Assembly: GCA_902773835.1 (NCBI GenBank)
Contig: CACYFZ010000008.1
Span: 1 to 64,000 of the forward strand
Direction: 5' to 3'
DNA: 64,000 nt
Source: an uncultured Eubacteriales bacterium
GTDB taxonomy: Bacteria; Bacillota; Clostridia; Peptostreptococcales; Anaerovoracaceae
The position numbers and the translations under genes were made by a program. The notes under the pieces are model-generated. The model did not search any database and had not been told where the DNA came from. It was given only the letters and a program-made list of their open reading frames with translations. Shown here piece after piece: positions 31,106-38,573 of the stretch (its first letter is position 1; each line of letters begins with the position of its first letter).

Positions 31106-32221
31106 ATGGGAAAGTATCCGCAGATTACCGTAAATCACGAGGCTCTAAGGAGCAATATGAAGCAGGTGATTTCGTGGTGCCGCGATGAAGGCATCGACGT
31201 TGCAGGTGTGATCAAGGCTTCTACAGGCATGGCATCTGTGGCCCTCGATTACGAATACTGCGGAGCTAAGTGGATTGCATCGTCCAGAATGGAGCAACTC
31301 CAAAGAGCCAAGGCGGACGGAATAAAGCTCCCTCTTATGATGATAAGAGTTCCGATGCTCTCAGAACTTTCCGAAATGCTGGAGATATGTGATTATTCAC
31401 TTCAGAGCGAGTTTTCCACCCTTAAAGCCCTCGAAGAGGAAGCCGTAAAAGCAGATAAAAAACACAATGTTATTCTGATGGCTGACCTCGGAGACTTAAG
31501 AGAAGGATTCTTCGAACTTGAAGAACTGGTGGATGTAGCGAAGTATGTCGAGGACAGATTCGACTTCGTGCATCTTGCAGGCATAGGAACCAACCTCGGA
31601 TGCTACGGCTCCGTAATGCCTACCAAAGAAAAGATGGAGCAGCTCGTAGCTTATGCCGAGGCCGTGGAAGATGCCATTGGCAGAAAGCTGGAGATAATAT
31701 CCGGCGGTGCTACATCAAGCCTTATGCCGCTGTTCGATAAAGAAATGCCTGAGAGGGTAAACATGCTGAGAATCGGTGCGATATCACTTGTAGGACCGCA
31801 GGAGGATCTCAGGACCAGCTACGGAAGAAAAGAAGTTGACGTATTAGATGAGGCTTTCACACTGGAAGCCGAAGTAATAGAGGTCAAGACCAAAGCCTCA
31901 CATCCGATCGGAAAACTCGGCGTAGATGCCTTCGGACAGAAGCCGAATTATAAAGACAGAGGAATGAGGCGAAGAGCACTTCTGGCAATCGGAAGGGCAG
32001 ACTTCGGAGATATAGATGATTTGGTACCGCAACTTGCAGGTGCGGAAGTCATAGGGGCCTCCGGAGACCACACCATACTGGATATTGAAGATTGCAAGGA
32101 TGTGATAAAGGTCGGAGATGTAGTCCAGTTCAAACTGAAGTACTCCGCTATAATGAGACTCACATCATCGGAAAACGTAAAGATTAACGAAGTCGACAGA
32201 CTATACGGAATCAAATTATAA
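31106..32221 (+). CDS. PLP-dependent amino acid racemase, ornithine racemase-like
   Basis: This 371-residue protein has the alanine racemase N-terminal TIM-barrel fold, with the PLP lysine in AGVIKAST, and family features ADLGDLREGFFE, GTNLGCYGSVMP, IISGGATSS, and GVDAFGQKP-YKDRGMRRRALLAIG. It resembles ornithine racemase (Orr) of amino-acid fermenting Clostridia more than alanine racemase. Ornithine is the likely but unproven substrate; no other ornithine catabolic gene is present in this window. It lies 12 nt after the ligase gene and before greA. Confidence 0.75.
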   Translation: MGKYPQITVNHEALRSNMKQVISWCRDEGIDVAGVIKASTGMASVALDYEYCGAKWIASSRMEQLQRAKADGIKLPLMMIRVPMLSELSEMLEICDYSLQSEFSTLKALEEEAVKADKKHNVILMADLGDLREGFFELEELVDVAKYVEDRFDFVHLAGIGTNLGCYGSVMPTKEKMEQLVAYAEAVEDAIGRKLEIISGGATSSLMPLFDKEMPERVNMLRIGAISLVGPQEDLRTSYGRKEVDVLDEAFTLEAEVIEVKTKASHPIGKLGVDAFGQKPNYKDRGMRRRALLAIGRADFGDIDDLVPQLAGAEVIGASGDHTILDIEDCKDVIKVGDVVQFKLKYSAIMRLTSSENVKINEVDRLYGIKL

Positions 32222-32244
32222 GGGACGTAAGAAAGGAAAGAATT

Positions 32245-32727
32245 ATGGCAGCCGGAAAAACAAATGAAATGACCAGAGAAGGTTATGACAAGCTGAATGC
32301 GGAACTCGATCATCTTATTACAGTAGTAAGAAAAGAGAACGCTGAGAGACTTAAAGAAGCTATCTCGCTCGGAGATATCAGCGAGAACTCCGAGTACGAT
32401 GCAGCCAAGGATGCACAGGCTGAAACCGAAAACAGAATCAGTGAAATCGAGGAGACTATTCGTACAGCGGTAATCGTCGATGAGACTGCAGATGACGGTG
32501 ATGACACTGTTCAGACGGGCCGCACGGTCAAGCTCAGAGATTTGGATATGAAGAAGACTTTCACATATAAGATTGTCGGAACCACTGAAGCAGATCCGCT
32601 GAACGGAAAGCTTTCAAATGCTTCCCTCGTAGGTGAACACATCATGGGGCACAAAGCGGGAGACGTAGTTGAATTCCCGATTCCGGACGGAATTGCCAGA
32701 TATAAGATTATGGAGGTTCAGAGATAA
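32245..32727 (+). CDS. greA: Transcription elongation factor GreA
   Basis: This 160-residue protein has the N-terminal coiled coil with the acidic tip (SLGDISENSEYDAAKDAQAE) and the C-terminal domain (GKLSNASLVGEHIMGHKAGDVVEFPIP). GreA rescues backtracked RNA polymerase by stimulating transcript cleavage. Its stop overlaps the lysS start by one base (TAATG), a common pairing in Firmicutes. Confidence 0.97.
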   Translation: MAAGKTNEMTREGYDKLNAELDHLITVVRKENAERLKEAISLGDISENSEYDAAKDAQAETENRISEIEETIRTAVIVDETADDGDDTVQTGRTVKLRDLDMKKTFTYKIVGTTEADPLNGKLSNASLVGEHIMGHKAGDVVEFPIPDGIARYKIMEVQR

Positions 32728-34274
32728 TGTCCGAAAACAAAGCCCAGAATCAGAATAACGAGGCTGAAGTAAAGGAACTTACCGAAAAGGAAATCGGTGA
32801 GCAAAGACAGATAAAGAGAAAGAAACTCGAAGAACTTCGCGAGATGGGAAGAGACCCTTACCTCGTGGAGACCTTTGATGTATCCGCACATTCCAAAGAT
32901 ATCAAAGACAACTTCGAAGCCATGGAAGACCAAGAGGTCAGAGTGGCAGGCCGTATCATGGCTTTCCGCCGCATGGGCAAGGTTGCCTTCGTGGATATGC
33001 AGGATAAGCAGGGCAGAATCCAGATCTTCGTGGCCAGAGACAATATCACGGCTGATGAGTACAACGTATTTAAGACATACGATGTCGGAGATATCATCGG
33101 TGTAGTCGGAGAAGTCTTTAAAACAAAGACCGGAGAGATCAGCGTAAGGGCAAGTCAAGTAACTCTGCTTTGCAAGTCCCTCCAGGTACTGCCAAACAAA
33201 TGGCACGGCCTGAAAGATACCGACCTCAGATATCGTCAAAGATATGTAGACCTCATCATGAACGAGGATGTAAGAGACGTATTCCAAAAGAGAGCTAAGA
33301 TCATCTCAACAATGAGAAAGGTTCTCGAAGAGGATTACGACCTCATCGAAGTCGAGACACCTGTACTGGGAAATATCGCAGGCGGTGCGGCAGCCAGACC
33401 TTTCTGGACACACCACAATACTCTCGACATAGATATGACTCTCAGAATTTCCCTGGAGCTCCACCTTAAGAGACTCATCGTCGGAGGACTCGACGGAGTT
33501 TATGAAATCGGTAAGGTATTCCGTAACGAGGGAATGGATAAGAACCACAGCCCTGAGTTCACATCGATGGAGGCATACAAGGCTTACGTAAACCTCGAGA
33601 CAATGATGGACCTCATGGAGCAGGTAACATACAAATGCGCCATGGCAGTAAACGGAAGTCCTATCATCAAATACGGTGACAAGGAATTCGACGTAACTCC
33701 GCCATGGAACAAGATAGATATGACCGAAGCCGTCATCAAGGCTACGGGTATCCCATTCGATAAAATCGATTCGGACGAAGATGCCATCAAGGCTGCCAAG
33801 GACTACGGCATGAAGTTCGAGGACGAGTCAGAATGGAGCAGAGGAAAGATCATCGCTGAGATGTTCGAAGACTACTGCGAAGACATCCCGGGCTTCCTGG
33901 ACGGACCGTGCTTCGTCTGCGGACATCCTCTGGAGGTATCACCTCTCGCCAAGAAGGACCCTAAGGACCCTAGAATCACAAGAAGATTCGAGGCATACAT
34001 CAACGGCTGGGAAATCTCCAACGCATTCTCAGAGCTGAACGACCCTATCGATCAGTACGAGAGATTCGAAGAGCAGCAGAGACAGCTCGACACCGGAGTT
34101 GATGAAGAGGCTCATCCTATGGATACAGACTTCGTAAACGCACTCGAGGTCGGAATGCCGCCGACAGGAGGCATAGGTATCGGAGTCGACAGACTCGTAA
34201 TGCTCCTGACCGACAGCGCCACAATCCGTGATGTACAGCTCTTCCCTGTAATGAAGCCGGAGAGAGCAGAATAG
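32727..34274 (+). CDS. lysS: Lysyl-tRNA synthetase, class II
   Basis: This 515-residue enzyme has an OB-fold anticodon-binding domain (about residues 70-170), motif 2 (VFRNEGMDKNHSPEF) and motif 3 (GIGIGVDRLVMLLTDS), ending at the typical LFPVMKPE. After the stop codon, a +1-shifted frame continues open for 37 codons to a TAA at about 34384-34386 and encodes an Ala/Glu/Lys-rich stretch, which might be a detached tail. Confidence 0.96.
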   Translation: MSENKAQNQNNEAEVKELTEKEIGEQRQIKRKKLEELREMGRDPYLVETFDVSAHSKDIKDNFEAMEDQEVRVAGRIMAFRRMGKVAFVDMQDKQGRIQIFVARDNITADEYNVFKTYDVGDIIGVVGEVFKTKTGEISVRASQVTLLCKSLQVLPNKWHGLKDTDLRYRQRYVDLIMNEDVRDVFQKRAKIISTMRKVLEEDYDLIEVETPVLGNIAGGAAARPFWTHHNTLDIDMTLRISLELHLKRLIVGGLDGVYEIGKVFRNEGMDKNHSPEFTSMEAYKAYVNLETMMDLMEQVTYKCAMAVNGSPIIKYGDKEFDVTPPWNKIDMTEAVIKATGIPFDKIDSDEDAIKAAKDYGMKFEDESEWSRGKIIAEMFEDYCEDIPGFLDGPCFVCGHPLEVSPLAKKDPKDPRITRRFEAYINGWEISNAFSELNDPIDQYERFEEQQRQLDTGVDEEAHPMDTDFVNALEVGMPPTGGIGIGVDRLVMLLTDSATIRDVQLFPVMKPERAE

Positions 34275-34386
34275 AGTGCCTGAGGCAGCTCCTGCGAGCG
34301 TAGGCAAATCCAGCGAAGCGAGGATTTCTACCGATGCACAAATTAAAGAAATCCGAGAGGAGTCGGAGAAGCCGGAAGCAAAATAA
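34275..34386 (+). other. Open +1 frame after lysS, possible detached C-terminal tail
   Basis: From 34276 a frame shifted by one base from lysS reads VPEAAPASVGKSSEARISTD, then continues to a TAA. Composition is like the flexible tails on other proteins here, but it has no start codon with a ribosome binding site. The DNA includes an AAATCC/GGATTT hairpin whose loop is AGCGAAGCGA, reminiscent of the other GC-rich palindromes. It could equally be a repeat element with no coding role. Confidence 0.3.
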
Positions 34387-34395
34387 CAATATAAG

Positions 34396-34429
34396 GACGC
34401 GAATCGCATACTGTGACTCGCGTCTTTTT
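34396..34429 (+). terminator. Intrinsic terminator after lysS
   Basis: GACGCGA at 34396-34402 pairs with TCGCGTC at 34418-34424 and is followed by five T residues. It ends the transcription unit containing greA and lysS, and probably the ligase and racemase genes. Confidence 0.88.
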
Positions 34430-34456
34430 AGTGCGAATTGTTTTTTATTGTATTTT

Positions 34457-34516
34457 TGTGATTAAAAATGAATGAATTTGATTATTTATGATTGACTTTG
34501 ATTAAATCTGATGATA
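34457..34516 (+). repeat. Three tandem 20-bp operator-like repeats upstream of fruR
   Basis: TGTGATTA at 34457, TTTGATTA at 34477 and TTTGATTA at 34497 are spaced exactly 20 bp apart, and each is followed five bases later by TGA. The last copy overlaps the promoter. Direct repeats with two-turn spacing are what an oligomeric DeoR-family repressor such as FruR would bind. The regulator is inferred from the adjacent gene. Confidence 0.75.
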
Positions 34517-34520
34517 TCAT
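34492..34520 (+). promoter_or_regulatory. Promoter of the fru operon
   Basis: TTGACT (34492-34497) and TATCAT (34515-34520) have a 17-nt spacer. The third operator-like repeat lies between and across these boxes, so bound repressor would block RNA polymerase. The expected start is about 35 nt before fruR. Confidence 0.75.
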
Positions 34521-34561
34521 CTTCACAACAAGTAACTATCCATACACTATGAGGTGCTCAA

Positions 34562-35314
34562 TTGCTTTCTGAAGAGAGAAGAAACGAGATTGTAAACTAT
34601 CTGGAAAAGCACAGCACGGCTACTGTCCAGGAACTGGTAGACGTTCTTGATTCTTCTGCTGCAACTATCAGAAGAGATCTTTCGGCACTTCATGAAGACA
34701 ACAGAATCGTTAAGGTTTTCGGAGGAGCCACTTCTCTGTCGTTCAAAGAAATCAATGCGTTCGAGCCTTCTGTAGCAGAGAAGGCCGTAATGAACACGGA
34801 AGAGAAGAGACTCATTGCAGAATACGCTGCATCTCTGATCCGAGACGATGATTTTATTTATATAGATTCCGGTACTACGACATTGGCATTGATCGATTTC
34901 ATTGGCTCTACTAAGGCAAGTTTCGTTACCAACGGAATAGCTCATGCGCAGAGACTGATTGAGAAAGGTCTTCCGACGACCATCGTGGGCGGAATTATAA
35001 AGCCTGTGACCGAAGCTGTGATAGGAGCACACTGCGCAGAAGAACTATCCAAATTTCATTTCACCAAGGCTTTTATGGGAACCAACGGAATATCCGTAAA
35101 AGCGGGTTTTTCCACCCCGGAACTTGAAGAAGCCCTGGTAAAAACCACGGCTGTAAAACACAGCTTGGATACATATGTGCTGTCGGATTCTTCGAAGTTC
35201 GATTCAATCAGTCCGGTCAGCTTCGCTAAGCTGGAAGACTGCATCTTAATCACCGACAAAATGCCGGATAAGAAGTACAAAGATTTAACAACAATAAAGA
35301 TTGCTAAGAAGTAA
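34562..35314 (+). CDS. fruR: DeoR-family transcriptional regulator, probable FruR
   Basis: This 250-residue protein has an N-terminal winged helix (MLSEERRNEIVNYLEKHSTA, then SSAATIRRDLSALHED) and a C-terminal sugar-phosphate sensing domain (DSGTTTLALIDFI, TNGIAHAQRL, FMGTNGIS). Translation starts at TTG, seven nucleotides after GAGGTG. As first gene of the fruK-fruA operon it most likely represses it and responds to fructose 1-phosphate. Confidence 0.92.
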   Translation: MLSEERRNEIVNYLEKHSTATVQELVDVLDSSAATIRRDLSALHEDNRIVKVFGGATSLSFKEINAFEPSVAEKAVMNTEEKRLIAEYAASLIRDDDFIYIDSGTTTLALIDFIGSTKASFVTNGIAHAQRLIEKGLPTTIVGGIIKPVTEAVIGAHCAEELSKFHFTKAFMGTNGISVKAGFSTPELEEALVKTTAVKHSLDTYVLSDSSKFDSISPVSFAKLEDCILITDKMPDKKYKDLTTIKIAKK

Positions 35315-35328
35315 AAAGGGAGAAATAA

Positions 35329-36234
35329 ATGATTTACACGGTAACTTTTAACCCTGCAATTGACTATATTGTCAGAATGGACAAACCGCTTGATCCGGGA
35401 ATGACCAACAGATCAGCATCGGAAGATTGCTTCTTCGGAGGAAAGGGCATAAACGTGTCCACGGTTCTGAAGAACCTCGGAATAGAGAACACGGCTCTGG
35501 GATTTGCAGCCGGATTCACAGGTAAAGCAATAGTAGACAGTCTCATCGAAAAGGGAATTGAAGAAGACTTCATAATGCTGAACGAAGGAATCTCCAGAAT
35601 CAATGTAAAGATTAAGTCAGACGAAGAAACGGAGATTAATGCTCAAGGCCCGAACATAAGCGATGAGGCATATGAAGAGCTTTTAAACAAACTGGATAAG
35701 CTTCAAAAGGATGATGTACTCATCCTGGCCGGAAGCATCCCGAGCTCACTGCCGGATGATGTCTACGAGATAATACTCGAAAGACTATACGACAAAGGTG
35801 TTACCTTCGTAGTCGATGCTACCAAGGACCTCCTTATGAACGTACTCAGATTCAAGCCGTTTCTGATTAAACCTAATAATCACGAACTCGGAGAAATGTT
35901 CGGAACAGTTCTCAAGACGGATGATGAAATCGAAGAGTACGCTAAGAAACTTCAGGAGATGGGCGCCAGAAACGTACTGATCTCTATGGCAGGAGACGGA
36001 GCGATGCTCATAACAGAGGACGGACAGAGATTCCGCGTAGGCGTTCCGAAGGGAACCGTAAAGAATTCGGTAGGAGCCGGAGACTCCATGGTAGCAGGCT
36101 TCGTGGCAGGCTACATGAAGACGAGAGACTATCAGGTAGCTCTGAATATGGGAACGGCAGCAGGAAGCGCAACAGCCTTTTCCGACGATCTCGCAACAGG
36201 AGATCTTATCAACAGTATTTACGAGACTTTGTAA
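35329..36234 (+). CDS. fruK: 1-phosphofructokinase
   Basis: This PfkB-family kinase phosphorylates fructose 1-phosphate made by FruA to fructose 1,6-bisphosphate. The 301-residue protein has the substrate motif GGKGINVSTVLKNLG and the catalytic GAGDSMVAGFVAGY near residue 245. It lies 14 nt after fruR, before fruA. Tagatose-6-phosphate kinase is a related alternative, made unlikely by the fru context. Confidence 0.94.
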   Translation: MIYTVTFNPAIDYIVRMDKPLDPGMTNRSASEDCFFGGKGINVSTVLKNLGIENTALGFAAGFTGKAIVDSLIEKGIEEDFIMLNEGISRINVKIKSDEETEINAQGPNISDEAYEELLNKLDKLQKDDVLILAGSIPSSLPDDVYEIILERLYDKGVTFVVDATKDLLMNVLRFKPFLIKPNNHELGEMFGTVLKTDDEIEEYAKKLQEMGARNVLISMAGDGAMLITEDGQRFRVGVPKGTVKNSVGAGDSMVAGFVAGYMKTRDYQVALNMGTAAGSATAFSDDLATGDLINSIYETL

Positions 36235-36314
36235 CAGCAGTTTCGTCAATATAAAAAAGTATAAGTTATATGGGGGATAACCCGAAAAGTCCGCATAATG
36301 CAGAAAGGGAAATT

Positions 36315-38252
36315 ATGAAAATTACGGATTTACTTAAGAAGGAAGGAGTAGCCCTGAATCAAAAAGCCGCAGATCAGAATGCAGCAATTGATATCATGGT
36401 AGGACTCCACGACAAGGTTGGAAACCTTAAAGACAAGAAGGCTTTCAAAGAGGCTATCGAGGCTAGAGAAGCTAAGGGCTCAACAGCAGTTGGAATGGGA
36501 ATTGCAGTTCCACACGCAAAGTCAGCAGCAGTTAAAGAGGCAGGCCTCGTTGCTATGACAGTTCCTGAGGGTGTTGACTATAAGTCAGCTGACGGTCAGC
36601 CAAGCAATCTCCTCTTCATGATTGCAGCACCGGACGGCGCAGCAGACACACACCTTGAGGTTCTTTCAAAGCTCATGACAATGCTCATGGACCAGAGCTT
36701 TGCAAAGTCTCTCGTAGAAGCTAAGACAGCTAAGGAATTCCTCGGCCTCATCGATGCACAGGAAGCTGCACGTGATGAGAAAGATGCCGCTAAGGCAGCA
36801 CCTGCCGCAGCTGCAGCCACTACTGCCGCTAAGGCTTCTAAGCTTCTCGCTGTAACAGCTTGCCCTACAGGTATTGCACATACTTACATGGCAGCTGAGG
36901 CACTCGAGCAGACAGCAGAGAAGAACGGCCTTTCCATCAAGGTTGAAACCGACGGTTCCGGCGGAGCTAAGAACGTACTTACATCAGCTGAGATTAAAGA
37001 TGCAGACGTTATCATCGTAGCAGCTGACAAGAACGTAGAGATGGGACGCTTCAACGGAAAGAAAGTTATCAAGGCTTCCACAGCTGATGCTATCCATCAC
37101 TCAGAAGACCTTATCAACAAGGCTGTATCAGGAGACGTTCCTGTTTATCAGCACTCCGGTTCAGTTGCAGCAGCAGAAGAAGCAGCTGACAACGAAAGCA
37201 TCGGAAGAAAATTCTATAAGCACCTCATGGAAGGTGTATCACACATGCTTCCATTTGTAATCGGTGGTGGTATACTTATAGCAATAGCATTCCTTCTGGA
37301 TGACTATTCAATCGATCCGAGCAATTTCGGTTCCAATACACCTATCGCTGCATGGTTCAAGTCCATCGGAGGAACAGCATTCGGATTCATGCTTCCGATC
37401 CTTGCAGGTTTCATCGCAAGAAGTATTGCTGACCGTCCGGGACTCGCAGTAGGTTTCGTAGGCGGAGCTCTCGCAGCTTCAGGTGCTACATTTGCAGCTC
37501 CTGGCGGAAACATTCCTTCCGCATTCCTCGGAGCACTGCTCGCAGGATTCGCAGGTGGTTACATCGTACTTCTTCTCAAGAAGATTACAGCTAAGCTTCC
37601 TGCATCACTTGAAGGAATTAAGCCTGTACTTATTTATCCTCTCGCAGGAATATTCATGATAGGTATTGTAATGTGCGCTATCAACCCGATTGTAGGTGCA
37701 CTTAACACATGGATCTCCGCAGTACTTAACAGCATGAGCGCTGGATCCACAGTACTCCTCGGACTCCTCCTCGGAGCTATGATGGCTACAGACATGGGTG
37801 GTCCGCTGAACAAGGCTGCTTACGTATTCGGTACGGCTGCACTTGCAAACCAGACTGAAGCAGGATTCATGATCATGGCTGCAGTAATGGTTGGCGGTAT
37901 GGTACCTCCTATCGCTATCGCGCTCGCAACAATTATCTTCAAGAAGAAGTTCACTGAGGGCGAGAGAAAGTCCGGTCCTGTAAACTTCATCATGGGACTT
38001 TGCTTCATCACAGAGGGTGCTATCCCTTACGCTGCAGCAGACCCACTGCACGTAATTCCTGCACTGATGGTAGGATCCGGTATCGCAGGTGCGCTCTCAA
38101 TGCTGTTTAAATGTACACTGATGGCACCTCACGGCGGAATCTTCGTATTCCCGGTTGTAGGAAACGTATTCATGTATCTCGTATCACTTCTTATAGGTTC
38201 AGTTGTAGGATGTTTACTCCTGGGCGTACTCAAGAAGAATGTAGAAGAGTAA
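36315..38252 (+). CDS. fruA: Fructose-specific PTS enzyme IIABC
   Basis: This 645-residue permease has three domains. EIIA (1-150) has phospho-accepting His67 in AVPHAKS. EIIB (about 175-275) has Cys183 in VTACPTGIAHTYMAAEAL. The membrane domain EIIC runs from about residue 310. An Ala/Thr linker joins A and B. It imports fructose as fructose 1-phosphate. The frame is open from 36270, but only ATG at 36315 has a ribosome binding site (AAAGGGA). Confidence 0.95.
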   Translation: MKITDLLKKEGVALNQKAADQNAAIDIMVGLHDKVGNLKDKKAFKEAIEAREAKGSTAVGMGIAVPHAKSAAVKEAGLVAMTVPEGVDYKSADGQPSNLLFMIAAPDGAADTHLEVLSKLMTMLMDQSFAKSLVEAKTAKEFLGLIDAQEAARDEKDAAKAAPAAAAATTAAKASKLLAVTACPTGIAHTYMAAEALEQTAEKNGLSIKVETDGSGGAKNVLTSAEIKDADVIIVAADKNVEMGRFNGKKVIKASTADAIHHSEDLINKAVSGDVPVYQHSGSVAAAEEAADNESIGRKFYKHLMEGVSHMLPFVIGGGILIAIAFLLDDYSIDPSNFGSNTPIAAWFKSIGGTAFGFMLPILAGFIARSIADRPGLAVGFVGGALAASGATFAAPGGNIPSAFLGALLAGFAGGYIVLLLKKITAKLPASLEGIKPVLIYPLAGIFMIGIVMCAINPIVGALNTWISAVLNSMSAGSTVLLGLLLGAMMATDMGGPLNKAAYVFGTAALANQTEAGFMIMAAVMVGGMVPPIAIALATIIFKKKFTEGERKSGPVNFIMGLCFITEGAIPYAAADPLHVIPALMVGSGIAGALSMLFKCTLMAPHGGIFVFPVVGNVFMYLVSLLIGSVVGCLLLGVLKKNVEE

Positions 38253-38281
38253 TATAGTTTTTAACTGAAAGGAGCTTTAAA

Positions 38282-38545
38282 ATGGTATCCAAGAATCTCA
38301 CAATTAGTAACGAACAGGGTATGCACATGCGCCCGGCCAGCCTTCTGTCACAGATGGCTGCAGGATTTGACAGCAACGTAAGCATCAAATTCAACGGCAA
38401 TTCATATGACTGCAAAAGCGTAATGTTCCTCATGGCTGCATGTCTGAAGTGCGGTTCAGAGATTGAGCTTGTATGCGACGGTCCTGATGAGGAAAAAGCT
38501 CTCAATGAAATTTCAGCATTTATCGAAGCAGGCATGGGCGACTAA
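38282..38545 (+). CDS. ptsH: PTS phosphocarrier protein HPr
   Basis: This 87-residue protein has active-site His15 in GMHMRPAS and the regulatory Ser46 in CKSVMF. It passes phosphate from enzyme I to EIIA domains. Residue 49, usually Gly in Firmicutes HPr (KSIMGVMSL), is Phe here, and there are several cysteines, which is atypical. AAAGGAG precedes it. It lies in the fru operon, not in a separate pts operon. Confidence 0.93.
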   Translation: MVSKNLTISNEQGMHMRPASLLSQMAAGFDSNVSIKFNGNSYDCKSVMFLMAACLKCGSEIELVCDGPDEEKALNEISAFIEAGMGD

Positions 38546-38573
38546 GCTGAAGACTTACTAACGGAGGCAAAAA

